NCBI RefSeq assembly: GCF_012641275.1
Contig: NZ_JABAIA010000002.1
Coordinates: 1,364,001 to 1,428,000, forward strand
DNA: 64,000 nt
Reading direction: 5' to 3'
DNA from: Chitinophaga varians
GTDB taxonomy: Bacteria; Bacteroidota; Bacteroidia; Chitinophagales; Chitinophagaceae
Numbering within the stretch: the first letter of the stretch is position 1; each line of letters begins with the position of its first letter. Of the stretch, positions 1-8,931 are shown in pieces. Made by a program: the position numbers and the translations under genes. The notes under the pieces are model-generated. The model worked only from the letters and a program-made list of their open reading frames with translations. It was not told where the DNA came from and did no database searches.

Positions 1-41
1 TTACTAATAATTCCTCTGATAAAAGAACCTGAATCTAAATG

Positions 42-64
42 TAGCCCAGGGCTTCAGTCCTGGG
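42..64. repeat. REP-like palindrome, copy 1
   Basis: A short GC-rich dyad (CCCAGG, loop, CCTGGG) lies just outside the plsX terminator. It matches 21 of 24 positions of the sequence at 50976-51000. The gene to its left is outside the window, so its relation to a stop codon here cannot be judged. Confidence 0.5.
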
Positions 65-66
65 AC

Positions 67-103
67 AAAAAAAGGGCTGGTCCGCATTGGACCAGCCCTT
101 TTT
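67..103 (-). terminator. Intrinsic terminator of the yceD-rpmF-plsX operon
   Basis: A perfect stem (GGGCTGGTCC pairing with GGACCAGCCC, 5-nt loop) is flanked by an A-run on the left and a T-run on the right, so it could work in both directions. It begins 16 bp past the plsX stop codon. Confidence 0.85.
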
Positions 104-118
104 CAATATCTTTTTCTC

Positions 119-1066
119 TTAGTTATTGCTGTGGAAGCTCTCCTGGATCTTTTCCAGCAATTTACTTTCAATCATTTGTTGTGCCAGCAGGATCATATTT
201 TTGAAGGCAACGTTCTGGGAGATACCATGACCGATAATGACCGGTTTTGAAACGCCCAGCACGGGAGTGCCGCCATAAGATTCTGAGTCCAGTTTGTTCA
301 GGTATTCATCGTTGATATTGCGTCTGGACGCGATATCGTAGATGGATTCGGCCATTTTTAAGATAATGTTGCCGGTAAAACCTTCACATACAATGACATC
401 GGCTTTTTCGGTTAAAACATCTCTGCCTTCGATATTTCCGATGAAATTGATTTGTTTGTTTTCTTTTAACAGAGGGTAGGTGGCCTGGGCCAGTAAGTTG
501 CCTTTACCTTCTTCTTCTCCGATATTCAGCAGACCCACCTTTGGATTGTCGACCTTCAGAATGTGTTTGGAATACAGGGAGCCGAGGACGGCAAATTGTA
601 CCAGGTTTTCAGGTTTACAGTCAGCGTTGATACCTACATCCAGCATAAGTCCTTGTGTACCGTTTTCACGGGGGACCAGGGTAGAAATAGTTGGGCGTTG
701 CACACCATCAATGGCTTTAATGGAATAAAAGGTGCCCACCATCATGGCGCCGGTGTTGCCAGCGCTGATGAAAGCATCTATCTTCTCATTTTTCAGTAAA
801 TGAAAGCCAATAGAGATGGAGGATTGTGGCTTCTCTTTCAGTGCCTTGGTAGGGTGTTCATTCATCCCGATTACCTGGGATGAATGAACAACTGAATATT
901 TTGATTGGTCCACCTGCGCTTCCGCTAATAAAGGGACCAGTTGTGACTCGTCCCCTATCAGCACCAGATGCGCATCAGATGCAACGGTGTCTAAAAATAA
1001 TTTTACTCCTTTTACTGCTGCTGCGGGGGCAAAATCGCCTCCCATCATATCAAGCCCGATTCTCAT
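119..1066 (-). CDS. plsX: Phosphate acyltransferase PlsX
   Basis: PlsX converts acyl-ACP and phosphate to acyl-phosphate, the first committed step of phospholipid synthesis, and acts as a peripheral membrane enzyme. The protein is 315 aa, close to the family norm, and opens with the typical MRIGLDMMGGDFAP. Further family blocks are GxxxGN with ISAGNTGAM near residue 100 and CEGFTGN near residue 227. An in-frame TTG lies 9 bp upstream, but the ATG at 1066 gives the conserved N-terminus. It is the last gene of a three-gene minus-strand operon with rpmF and a yceD-like gene, a widely conserved order. The usual next gene, fabH, is absent, because a terminator follows directly. Confidence 0.96.
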   Translation of the reverse strand: MRIGLDMMGGDFAPAAAVKGVKLFLDTVASDAHLVLIGDESQLVPLLAEAQVDQSKYSVVHSSQVIGMNEHPTKALKEKPQSSISIGFHLLKNEKIDAFISAGNTGAMMVGTFYSIKAIDGVQRPTISTLVPRENGTQGLMLDVGINADCKPENLVQFAVLGSLYSKHILKVDNPKVGLLNIGEEEGKGNLLAQATYPLLKENKQINFIGNIEGRDVLTEKADVIVCEGFTGNIILKMAESIYDIASRRNINDEYLNKLDSESYGGTPVLGVSKPVIIGHGISQNVAFKNMILLAQQMIESKLLEKIQESFHSNN

Positions 1067-1113
1067 GTAACTCAAGTTTGTCTTGTTAGCTCGGGTAAAA
1101 ATAGTAAAATAAA

Positions 1114-1308
1114 TTATTTAGCGGCGCTCTGTTTTTCCAACACTACTTTTCCTTTGTAGTACAGTTTGTTTTCTACCCAATGAGCACGATGTCTCAGGTG
1201 CACTTCACCGGTTGCGCTGTCTGTGCTTAATGTATCCGCTACCGCCTTATAATGCGTTCTTCTCTTTGCTGATCTCTGCTGAGAATGTCTGCGTTTAGGA
1301 TTTGGCAT
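1114..1308 (-). CDS. rpmF: 50S ribosomal protein L32, cysteine-less form
   Basis: A 64-aa basic protein with the L32 start MPNPKRRHSQQRSAKRRTHY. It is a component of the large ribosomal subunit near the peptidyl-transferase exit region. Many L32 proteins carry two CxxC pairs that bind zinc. Here that region (residues 28-52) has no cysteine at all, so this is a zinc-independent form. It sits between the yceD-like gene (12-bp gap) and plsX (47-bp gap) and is presumably cotranscribed with both. Confidence 0.95.
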   Translation of the reverse strand: MPNPKRRHSQQRSAKRRTHYKAVADTLSTDSATGEVHLRHRAHWVENKLYYKGKVVLEKQSAAK

Positions 1309-1320
1309 TTTATTTAATTT

Positions 1321-1863
1321 TTAATTGTCCTTAAATTTATCCAACCCTTTCCAGATTGGGTTATCGTTCTCTTTAGCCTGCTGGTTCATACGTTCCAGCA
1401 TTTCTATTACCTTGGGATCACATCCGCTTTTGCCGTCGGCAGTATCAGGATGGATACGTTGCATCGGAATGCTCAGGAGGATAAACTCGTATATCCATTC
1501 CGCCACGTTCAGATGGCTTTCGGTCTTGGAAATATACGCTACATCCGGATCGGCGTCCTCGTTGGCCATTTCTTCGGGATTGTCCACCATTTTCACAATC
1601 TGGTTAAACTCGTCCCAGAGCTGCAGTTCGTAAGGCTGCCCGCAACGGTCGCAGGTAACAGTTACCGTACCGCCGATCTCAAACTTCAGCAAAAAGAAAT
1701 TCATCTTTTTGTCCAGCGTCAGGTTCACTGTCGCCTTACAATCACTGAAGTCCCTTTCTCCTTCAAAATGTTCAAAGAAATCCTCTCCGATCTCATATTG
1801 AAATGAATGCACCCCTGGTTTTAATCCAACAAAGGCTATATCAAATTCGCGGAGTGGTTTCAT
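1321..1863 (-). CDS. DUF177/YceD family protein
   Basis: A 180-aa protein of the DUF177 (YceD) family, whose genes almost always precede rpmF. The family is linked to 23S rRNA maturation in plants and bacteria. A CDRC pair at residues 71-74 and a further cysteine at 148 fit the family. The ATG at 1863 is chosen over an in-frame TTG at 1893 because the TTG lies inside the -7 promoter element, which would place it upstream of the transcript. A GAGGA stretch upstream of this ATG may help initiation. First gene of the operon. Confidence 0.9.
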   Translation of the reverse strand: MKPLREFDIAFVGLKPGVHSFQYEIGEDFFEHFEGERDFSDCKATVNLTLDKKMNFFLLKFEIGGTVTVTCDRCGQPYELQLWDEFNQIVKMVDNPEEMANEDADPDVAYISKTESHLNVAEWIYEFILLSIPMQRIHPDTADGKSGCDPKVIEMLERMNQQAKENDNPIWKGLDKFKDN

Positions 1864-1890
1864 ATCAATGTCCTCACTTTTAGAGGGATG

Positions 1891-1920
1891 CAAAGGTAAT
1901 TAAATATTTGCAATTGCAAA
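1891..1920 (-). promoter_or_regulatory. Bacteroidota-type promoter of the yceD-rpmF-plsX operon
   Basis: On the minus strand there is TTTG (1917-1920), an 18-nt spacer and TACCTTTG (1891-1898), matching the Bacteroidota primary sigma consensus. The ATG at 1863 lies about 28 bp downstream. Confidence 0.7.
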
Positions 1921-2110
1921 AATTTCCTAAATTTGTTCACTATCGATATCCGGATTATATATATTTATATATCAGAATATCATCCATATTGCTGTTGCTT
2001 AACAGCGGGAGTGAGCCGCAAAGGTAAGGATTTCTGCCTTCATCTCATACCTGTTTTTTGCAATACAACCGTGAAATTGAAAACCTGAAGTCCCCTGGCC
2101 ATCATAACCA

Positions 2111-4543
2111 ATGACATCCAAAGGAAAGAATGCAAGGAAAATCCCGGCCCCTGACACGGCTCCAACACAGCCCCGTGACACCCCGGACATCTGCTCGCTG
2201 CCTATCCACGCTTGGCTCAGCCACACCAGCGCCGGTATTCTCGTGACAGATGAAAATTTCCGTTGCCGCTGGACAAACGACGTTTTGTTGCAGCGCCTGC
2301 CACATCCCATCCCGGAAAATCTGCCTTTTGACGACCTCATCCTGCTGCTGCAACCGGTCGTCGCCAATCAGGAAGCCTTCGCCGCCAAAATGAACGCCCT
2401 CCGGAATGAAAAAAAGCCCCTTTTCGGCTGGGAACTGGTGCTCGGAAACGGAACAACCGTAGAAGTGGCCTATACACCGCTTTTCAACGGCCCCGCCTTC
2501 CAGGGCAGCGTATGGCAGGTCATCAATATCACCCGTAAATACCAGTTCCAGGAAGAAATAAAACATAATGAGCACAAATTCCGCGTGATGCTCAACAACC
2601 TCAACGCGGCCATGTGCGAAACAGACCTGGACGGCAATATCACCCGCGTATATGAAAGCTTCTGCCGCCTCTCCGGGTACACGGAAGCTGAACTGCTGGG
2701 TAGAAACATCACCGACGTGTTCGTGCCGGAAGAAAACCGTGCCTTCGCCCGCGCCCTCCGCCGTAAACGCCTCTCGGAAAACGTGCCGCTGCTCTATGAT
2801 ATGGAAATTGTCCTGAAAGACGGCTCCCGCAGATGGGTGCTCGCCAGCTCGGCCAATGTGTACGACCGCAACGGCAACATCACCGGCGGCGCCGGCATCC
2901 ATATGGACATCACCGGGCAAAAACGCCTCCAGCGCGACCTGGAAAACGCCCGCCGCCTGGCTGATGAAGCCCGCCTCGCTCAAAAAGACTTCCTGGCCAG
3001 CATGAGCCACGAAATACGTACCCCCCTCAACGCTATCATCGGCATGGCCCACCTCCTCGAGGAAACCAGCCTCGACGCGCAACAAAAGGAATACGTCAAC
3101 ATCCTCAAACACTCCTCCGGCATACTGCTGGGCATCGTCAGTGATATACTCGATATTTCCCGTATAGAAGCAGGGGAACTGCAGGTCAACCAACGGGAAT
3201 TCAACCCCCGCGAACTGATACAGTCCCTGCGGCAGACCTTTGAACTGAAACTGGGCCGCCGGCCGGTCTCCATCACTGCTGAACTGGACGCCAACCTCAA
3301 CACCTGGCTGATAGGCGACGATGTACTGTTGAACCAAATATTACTCAATTTGTTAGGTAATGCAGAGAAGTTTACCAGCGAAGGAGAAATAGCCATTAAA
3401 GCCACACAGGAAAGCTGGCTCGATAATACCCTCTGGGTCCGCTTCCGCGTATGTGACACCGGCATAGGCATCCGAAAAGACAAACTGGAGCTGATTTTTC
3501 ACAACTATAAACAGGCAGAAGGGGACATCCGGGAAAAATATGGCGGCACAGGCCTCGGCCTCGCTATCGTCAAACAACTGGTGGAACTGCTCGGCGGTAC
3601 CATCAGCGTGGAAGATTACCCGGGTTATAATACCTGCTTCGTCTTTGACCTTCCATTCATGGACAGCAGAAAACCCATCTCCGCATCGGGCAGCAAACCA
3701 CGTAAAAAGCTGAAACAACGTACCTTTGAGGAAGCCCGTGTACTGGTAGTGGAAGATAATCAGATGAACCTGCGCTACATGATGAGCCTCCTGGAAAAAT
3801 ATAAAATCAATTACCAGCTGGCCACCAATGGACCCGATGCCACCTGGTTCCTCAACGCCCGGCAATATGATCTTATCCTCATGGATATCCGTATCCCCGG
3901 CATGAATGGACTGGAACTGGCCCAAAAAATCAGGACAGATGAAAACCAATTTAACGTGGCCACACCTATTATCGCCACTACGGCGGTGGCCATGGAAAAC
4001 ACCGCCGCCACCGTCAGGGCCGCCGGCATCACCGATATCCTTATTAAACCGTATACGCCGGACCAGCTACTACAGATCTTTAACAAATATCTCAACGAAG
4101 ACGAAACAGAACTAATAATGGAAGAAGAAGTGCAGAATATCAGCGGATTTGAGTTCCACCCCGAATTGGACGTCAAGTATCTCACAGCGCTCTATGAGAA
4201 CAATATTTCCTATGCCGCCGACTTATTTGAAATATTTATCCGGACCATCCGCGACGAAATCAAAAAATTACAGGCTATCGTAGATACGGGCGACTGGGAG
4301 CGGGTGAAGTTCCAGGTACACAAACTGAAACCCAACTTCGCCATGGTAGGCCTCACCTGGATCAGTGCCAAAATGCAGGAACTGGAAAACAACCTCCGCA
4401 CCGGAGAACCACAACAGCCGGAAGGCACCACCCGCCTCTTCGATGAAATAGTGGCAGACGTGGATAAATACTACCCGGTCGTGGATGAGGAATATGCCCG
4501 CATGCGGGAGTTCGTGGACACAGCCTCCCATCCGCATCAATAG
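2111..4543 (+). CDS. PAS-containing hybrid sensor histidine kinase with receiver and HPt domains
   Basis: An 810-aa soluble hybrid kinase with no membrane segment seen. In order it has a weak PAS-like region (about 35-145), a clear PAS/PAC (155-270, with DLDGNITRVYESFCRLSGY), a dimerisation/phosphoacceptor domain with SHEIRTPLNAIIG (His300), an ATPase domain with N-box LLNLLGNAEKFT, DTGIGI and GGTGLGLAI (400-515), a receiver (543-660, phospho-Asp592, Lys646), and an HPt domain with QVHKLKPNF (His737). All catalytic residues of a three-step phosphorelay are present in one chain. No response regulator lies next to it, so the output partner is unknown. It overlaps the convergent downstream gene by 7 bp. 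Confidence 0.93.
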   Translation: MTSKGKNARKIPAPDTAPTQPRDTPDICSLPIHAWLSHTSAGILVTDENFRCRWTNDVLLQRLPHPIPENLPFDDLILLLQPVVANQEAFAAKMNALRNEKKPLFGWELVLGNGTTVEVAYTPLFNGPAFQGSVWQVINITRKYQFQEEIKHNEHKFRVMLNNLNAAMCETDLDGNITRVYESFCRLSGYTEAELLGRNITDVFVPEENRAFARALRRKRLSENVPLLYDMEIVLKDGSRRWVLASSANVYDRNGNITGGAGIHMDITGQKRLQRDLENARRLADEARLAQKDFLASMSHEIRTPLNAIIGMAHLLEETSLDAQQKEYVNILKHSSGILLGIVSDILDISRIEAGELQVNQREFNPRELIQSLRQTFELKLGRRPVSITAELDANLNTWLIGDDVLLNQILLNLLGNAEKFTSEGEIAIKATQESWLDNTLWVRFRVCDTGIGIRKDKLELIFHNYKQAEGDIREKYGGTGLGLAIVKQLVELLGGTISVEDYPGYNTCFVFDLPFMDSRKPISASGSKPRKKLKQRTFEEARVLVVEDNQMNLRYMMSLLEKYKINYQLATNGPDATWFLNARQYDLILMDIRIPGMNGLELAQKIRTDENQFNVATPIIATTAVAMENTAATVRAAGITDILIKPYTPDQLLQIFNKYLNEDETELIMEEEVQNISGFEFHPELDVKYLTALYENNISYAADLFEIFIRTIRDEIKKLQAIVDTGDWERVKFQVHKLKPNFAMVGLTWISAKMQELENNLRTGEPQQPEGTTRLFDEIVADVDKYYPVVDEEYARMREFVDTASHPHQ

Positions 4544-5415
4544 GCCTGCAATATTTCCCGTATGCTGCCGTGGTAACTGCCGCCAAATAATAACAGATGT
4601 ACCAGTAAAGGATATAACTGACAAACGCCAATCCGCTGTTGCCACCCCGGCGACAGCGGCCACGCTGCCTGGTAGGCATAATAAAAACGGGTGTCGAAAC
4701 CGCCAAATAACCGCGCCATCGCCAAATCCATCTCCCGGTGACCGAAATATACGGCCGGATCAAAGACACAAGCCCTGCCATCCGGACCGACCATAAAATT
4801 CCCCGACCATAAGTCGCCATGCAACAAGGCAGGCGCCTCGGCAGGAAACAACTGCGGCAACTGCCGGCAAAGCCGCTCCGCCTGCTGTACCATGCCCTGG
4901 TCTATCAGCTGCCGGTCGTAAGCCATTCTGATCAGCGGCATCAGCCGGTTGAAAGCGTAAAATACCGGCCAGCTGCTGTAAGGCGTGTTGTATTGCCGCA
5001 GCGTGCCGATATAATTCGGCGCAGGGTACCCGAAATGCGGCTGCGTTTTTTTATGCTGCTGCGCCAGCGACTGCGCAAAATGTTCCCAGAAATCCTGCAC
5101 AGCGTTGCCTTTCAGCAACAACTCCATTAACAGATAGGCCTGCCCGTTACTCTGGCCATAAGCCAGCGGCTGCGGCACCGTCAGCGCCTGCGCATGATGC
5201 AACGCCTCCAGCCCCGCATACTCGGCGGCAAACATATCCGGATAACGACGGGCATCATTCAGCTTCAGAAAAAAATATCCCTCGTTGGTGCCTATACGAA
5301 ATGTTTGGTTAATATCGCCACCATGTACGCTTTTTGCGTCATTAATATGTATTTTCACTTTCAGCTGTTCGGATAATGCCGCGCTCAGTTGTTTTTGTAG
5401 AATTTCATCGATCAT
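4537..5415 (-). CDS. Fructosamine/ketosamine-3-kinase family protein
   Basis: A 292-aa member of the fructosamine kinase family (aminoglycoside-phosphotransferase fold). The family phosphorylates ketosamines on glycated proteins so that they break down. The catalytic loop HGDLWSGNF has Asp201, the metal-binding Asp219 is in VFDPAVYFG, and HREMDLAM follows. An in-frame TTG upstream at 5439 would run into the divergent gene, so the ATG at 5415 (MIDEILQKQ) is preferred. Its start lies only 14 bp from the start of the divergent DUF3810 gene. The substrate is not shown by the sequence. Confidence 0.88.
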   Translation of the reverse strand: MIDEILQKQLSAALSEQLKVKIHINDAKSVHGGDINQTFRIGTNEGYFFLKLNDARRYPDMFAAEYAGLEALHHAQALTVPQPLAYGQSNGQAYLLMELLLKGNAVQDFWEHFAQSLAQQHKKTQPHFGYPAPNYIGTLRQYNTPYSSWPVFYAFNRLMPLIRMAYDRQLIDQGMVQQAERLCRQLPQLFPAEAPALLHGDLWSGNFMVGPDGRACVFDPAVYFGHREMDLAMARLFGGFDTRFYYAYQAAWPLSPGWQQRIGVCQLYPLLVHLLLFGGSYHGSIREILQAY

Positions 5416-5429
5416 GTTTCGCCACTTAT

Positions 5430-6512
5430 ATGGAAACAAAAGCCAAAATTAAAAAGAAGATCGTCCGTATTGTATTAACACTTGCGGGTATACTGTTGTT
5501 AAAGGGATGCTTTGCCTGGAGTAACCGCTTCAGCGATGTATACTTCCATAGGTGGTACAGCAGTGTCAGTACGGTATTTCGACAGTTAACAGGTATAGTA
5601 CCATTCAGTGTTGGGGACGTAATATATACAGCCTGGATTGTAAGTGCCCTGTTTTATTTGTTAAAACTATGTTATAAACTCATCCGGCTGCAATGGGCGG
5701 AAGCAGGCTGGATCACCCTGCGCGGCATCCATTTTATCCTGAAACTGTACCTCGCTTTCCTCATTCTCTGGGGATTCAATTACGAACGGAATACCCTGCT
5801 GCGCGATACCGGTATTATCACCGGCGATTATAACACGCAACAACTCTACCAGCTGTCAGATACCCTGCTGCGGCTCACCAACGCCGAAAAACAACGCCTG
5901 GGCGATACCGTGGGCGTAACCGTGCCGGACAAAAACACGCCGCTGTTCGATAAGGCTGCAACAGCCTATCAGGCCGCCGCCGAACACTGGCCCGCTTTCC
6001 GCTATAAGGCGCCGAGCGTTAAAAAAGCCCTGTTCGGGGAATGGCTCAACTATCCCGGGGTGACCGGTTATCTGAATCCCTTTACACTGGAGGCTCAGGT
6101 CAACACTACCGTGCCACCGGTGATACAACCCATTATTACCTGCCATGAAATTGCCCATCAGCTGGGATATGCGCCGGAAGAAGAAGCCAATTTTGTGGGA
6201 TACCTCGCCGCCACCAGTATTCAGGATAGCCATTTCCGTTATGCGGCCAATTTTGATATGCTGCTCTATAGCGTGCGCCAGCTGGCCGTCAGGGACACCA
6301 CGCTGGCAAAGGACATCTGGCACCGGGCGCTGCCCGGCGTAAAAGCGGACTATAAAAGCATTATTACTTTCTATGAAGAGTATACAGGCAAAGTGGACGA
6401 TTACTCCACGGTCTTATATGACCAATACCTGAAAGCCAATAAACAAACGAAAGGTATCCGCAGCTACAGTGAAGTGACCGGATGGCTCATCGCCTGGTTT
6501 AAAATACGCTGA
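5430..6512 (+). CDS. DUF3810 family membrane protein with a zinc-protease-like motif
   Basis: A 360-aa protein with hydrophobic segments near residues 13-30, 62-82 and 100-116, then a large domain carrying CHEIAHQLGYAPEEEANF (HExxH at 239-243, glutamates at 250-252). This is the pattern of DUF3810, a Bacteroidota/Firmicutes family that looks like a membrane-anchored metallopeptidase but has no assigned function that I know of. The ATG at 5430 is chosen because the longer reading begins inside the divergent gene. Its stop is immediately followed by the stop of the convergent arginase-family gene. Confidence 0.85.
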   Translation: METKAKIKKKIVRIVLTLAGILLLKGCFAWSNRFSDVYFHRWYSSVSTVFRQLTGIVPFSVGDVIYTAWIVSALFYLLKLCYKLIRLQWAEAGWITLRGIHFILKLYLAFLILWGFNYERNTLLRDTGIITGDYNTQQLYQLSDTLLRLTNAEKQRLGDTVGVTVPDKNTPLFDKAATAYQAAAEHWPAFRYKAPSVKKALFGEWLNYPGVTGYLNPFTLEAQVNTTVPPVIQPIITCHEIAHQLGYAPEEEANFVGYLAATSIQDSHFRYAANFDMLLYSVRQLAVRDTTLAKDIWHRALPGVKADYKSIITFYEEYTGKVDDYSTVLYDQYLKANKQTKGIRSYSEVTGWLIAWFKIR

Positions 6513-7460
6513 TTAGTTCATCATCAGCACGTTCACACTGCGCTGCAGGATATTGAACGCTATCTCGGCCATCAGGTTTTCCCGGTCCAGGGTAGGGTTT
6601 ACCTCCGTGATCTCAAAACAGCAGATCTTACGGTGCTGCATGAACTTGGCAATCAGGTCTTCCGCCTCACGTTCCCTTAAACCATTGCTCACCGGGGTGC
6701 CGGTACCTTTTGAAATGGAGGCGTCCAGGCTGTCTACGTCAAAAGACACGTAGATATAGTCGCAGTCGCTCAGGTAACGGAACACGGAACGGGAGATGTT
6801 CTCCGGGCCCTTGCGGCGTACTTCGTTGGTGGTGATCACCTTCATGCCATACTGTTTGATCAGGTAGTCCTCTTCTTTCTCATAATCTCTCAGGGAGATG
6901 AACACAATATCTTCCGGTAATACCTTGGGGGCGATCTTACCGATGTTTTTCAGCGCGTTCCACATACCAGTGGTAGGTTCGTCCAGGTCATGCACTTTAC
7001 AGTCCAGGTTGTCCTCCGCGATGGCGGTGGCCAGCGGCATCCCGTGCATATTGCCGGAAGGGGTGGTGTAAGGCGTGTGCAGGTCGGCATGGGCGTCTAT
7101 CCAGATCACGCCCAGCTTGGATTTGGGATGGGCCATCTTCAGTCCTGCGATAGTGGCGCCGGCGGTGCTGTGGTCGCCGGAAAGCAATACCGGGAACCAG
7201 TTGGCTTTTACCGTTTCACAGACGCTTTTGCTGATACGTTCGTACATATTCACAGTACCCTTGATCCTTTTGGCATAGGGAGATTCAATGGGCTCAAACA
7301 GCAGTTTGTTTTCCGTTTCAATGGCTTCGGTGGGAAAGTGTACAAAAAAGTTGCTCATGAAGTCCAGCGCAGCTATCTTGATCGCGTCCACCCCCAGGCT
7401 TGCGCCCCTGGTACCAGCCCCAATTTCCGACTTGACTTCTATTATTTTAATGTTCTTCAT
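6513..7460 (-). CDS. Arginase/agmatinase (ureohydrolase) family enzyme
   Basis: A 315-aa ureohydrolase. The binuclear manganese ligands are all visible: SGDHS (His97), DAHADLH (Asp122, His124, Asp126, His128) and SFDVDSLD (Asp241, Asp243). The family hydrolyses guanidino groups of arginine, agmatine or formimidoyl-glutamate. Arginase is my first guess from overall resemblance, but substrate residues were not compared. It is a single gene, convergent with DUF3810 and with its 5' end facing the acyl-CoA dehydrogenase. Confidence 0.9.
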   Translation of the reverse strand: MKNIKIIEVKSEIGAGTRGASLGVDAIKIAALDFMSNFFVHFPTEAIETENKLLFEPIESPYAKRIKGTVNMYERISKSVCETVKANWFPVLLSGDHSTAGATIAGLKMAHPKSKLGVIWIDAHADLHTPYTTPSGNMHGMPLATAIAEDNLDCKVHDLDEPTTGMWNALKNIGKIAPKVLPEDIVFISLRDYEKEEDYLIKQYGMKVITTNEVRRKGPENISRSVFRYLSDCDYIYVSFDVDSLDASISKGTGTPVSNGLREREAEDLIAKFMQHRKICCFEITEVNPTLDRENLMAEIAFNILQRSVNVLMMN

Positions 7461-7709
7461 AAAGTTTTCATTACCGGCAAGCTACAGGATTTTGGGAGAA
7501 CACCCAAAGCAGCGCATCGGGCAATGGTAAAAAAAGGGTATATATTGTATAAACCAAATCCAATACAGTAGTGATATCGTCGCATTTTATTCAATAATTG
7601 CCGCAATATGGTTGACAACGTTGAATTTTCCGGGAGGCATTTTTTTAGGTGCTGATTTATAAATAATTTGGATTTTATCAACTATTCTTTTAAAAACACA
7701 ACAATAACC

Positions 7710-8849
7710 ATGGACTTTCAACTTACGGAAGAGCATCTTATGATTCAAAAGGCTGCGCGTGATTTCGCCCAAACGGAACTTTTGCCGGGGGTGATAGAGC
7801 GTGATGAGCATCAGAAATTTCCGGCAGAACAGATCAAAAAACTGGGCGAACTGGGATTTCTGGGCATGATGGTAAGCCCTAAATATGGCGGCGCAGGCCT
7901 GGATACCATCTCCTATGTGCTGGCGATGGAAGAAATATCGAAGGTAGATGCCTCCGCCTCCGTGGTGATGAGCGTAAATAATTCACTGGTTTGCTGGGGA
8001 CTGGAAACCTACGGCACGGAAGAACAGAAACAGAAATACCTGGTGCCGCTGGCCAAAGGCGAAATCATAGGCGCTTTCCTGCTCAGCGAGCCGGAAGCCG
8101 GTTCTGATGCCACTTCCCAGCGTACTACCGCAGAAGATAAAGGCGACCATTATCTGCTCAACGGCACCAAAAACTGGATCACCAACGGTAACTCTGCCAG
8201 CGTATACCTGGTGATGGCCCAAACCCATCCGGAAAAAGGCAGCAAAGGTATCAACGCCCTCATCGTGGAGAAAAACAGCCCGGGCGTGACCGTAGGAGCC
8301 AAAGAAAACAAACTGGGCATCCGCGGCTCCGACACCCACAGCATTATGTTCCAGGATGTGGTAGTGCCTAAGGAAAACAGGATAGGGGAAGACGGCTTCG
8401 GCTTCAAATTTGCCATGAAAACACTCGGCGGCGGCCGTATCGGCATCGCTTCCCAGGCACTGGGCATCGCCAGCGGCGCGTACGAACTGGCCGTGAAATA
8501 CTCCAAAGAAAGAAAAGCATTCGGAAAAGAAATATCCCAGCACCAGGCCATCCAGTTCAAACTGGCGGACATGGCCACCAAAATCGAGGCGTCACGGTTG
8601 CTATGCCTGAAAGCGGCATGGGAAAAAGACCATCACCTCGACTATACCCTCAGCGGGTCTATGGCTAAAGTGTTCTCTTCTGAAACTGCCATGTGGGTCA
8701 CCACAGAAGCAGTACAGGTACACGGCGGCTATGGCTACGTGAAAGAGTACCACGTTGAACGCCTCATGCGCGACGCGAAGATCACCCAGATATACGAAGG
8801 CACCTCCGAAGTGCAGCGTATCGTGATCAGCCGCTCTATACTGGCGTAA
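7710..8849 (+). CDS. Acyl-CoA dehydrogenase
   Basis: A 379-aa FAD flavoenzyme of the short/medium-chain acyl-CoA dehydrogenase family, catalysing alpha-beta desaturation of acyl-CoA in fatty-acid or branched-chain amino-acid breakdown. Family blocks are LSEPEAGSDA (about residues 123-132), NGTKNWITNG, and the C-terminal YEGTSEVQRIVISR. The longer in-frame start at 7668 lies in AT-rich promoter-like DNA, so the ATG at 7710 (MDFQLTEEH) is used, as is typical of the family. It stands alone, with a terminator after it. Chain-length specificity cannot be read here. Confidence 0.93.
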   Translation: MDFQLTEEHLMIQKAARDFAQTELLPGVIERDEHQKFPAEQIKKLGELGFLGMMVSPKYGGAGLDTISYVLAMEEISKVDASASVVMSVNNSLVCWGLETYGTEEQKQKYLVPLAKGEIIGAFLLSEPEAGSDATSQRTTAEDKGDHYLLNGTKNWITNGNSASVYLVMAQTHPEKGSKGINALIVEKNSPGVTVGAKENKLGIRGSDTHSIMFQDVVVPKENRIGEDGFGFKFAMKTLGGGRIGIASQALGIASGAYELAVKYSKERKAFGKEISQHQAIQFKLADMATKIEASRLLCLKAAWEKDHHLDYTLSGSMAKVFSSETAMWVTTEAVQVHGGYGYVKEYHVERLMRDAKITQIYEGTSEVQRIVISRSILA

Positions 8850-8869
8850 TCATCACCAAATATTCACAG

Positions 8870-8905
8870 CCGCCCCGGGACCCCAACCCCGGGGCGCTTT
8901 ATTTT
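8870..8905 (+). terminator. Intrinsic terminator after the acyl-CoA dehydrogenase
   Basis: A GC-rich stem (CGCCCCGGG at 8871-8879 pairing with CCCGGGGCG at 8888-8896) is followed by a T-rich stretch, 20 bp past the stop codon. Confidence 0.75.
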
Positions 8906-8927
8906 ACACCAGCATTGTTTATTTTTG
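8898..8927 (+). promoter_or_regulatory. Bacteroidota-type promoter of the YggS-family gene
   Basis: TTTA (8898-8901), an 18-nt spacer and TATTTTTG (8920-8927), only 4 bp before the ATG at 8932. The start codon is therefore close to the expected transcription start, giving a very short or leaderless message. It overlaps the tail of the preceding terminator. Confidence 0.5.
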
Positions 8928-8931
8928 CCGG

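Noticed and set aside
2019..2026. Minus-strand TACCTTTG box upstream of the hybrid kinase gene
   Set aside because: No TTTG at the right distance and no gene starting just downstream; likely chance, since the real operon promoter is at 1891-1920.
2102..3337. 411-codon open frame antisense to the hybrid kinase
   Set aside because: The kinase has all expected motifs; the reverse frame has none.
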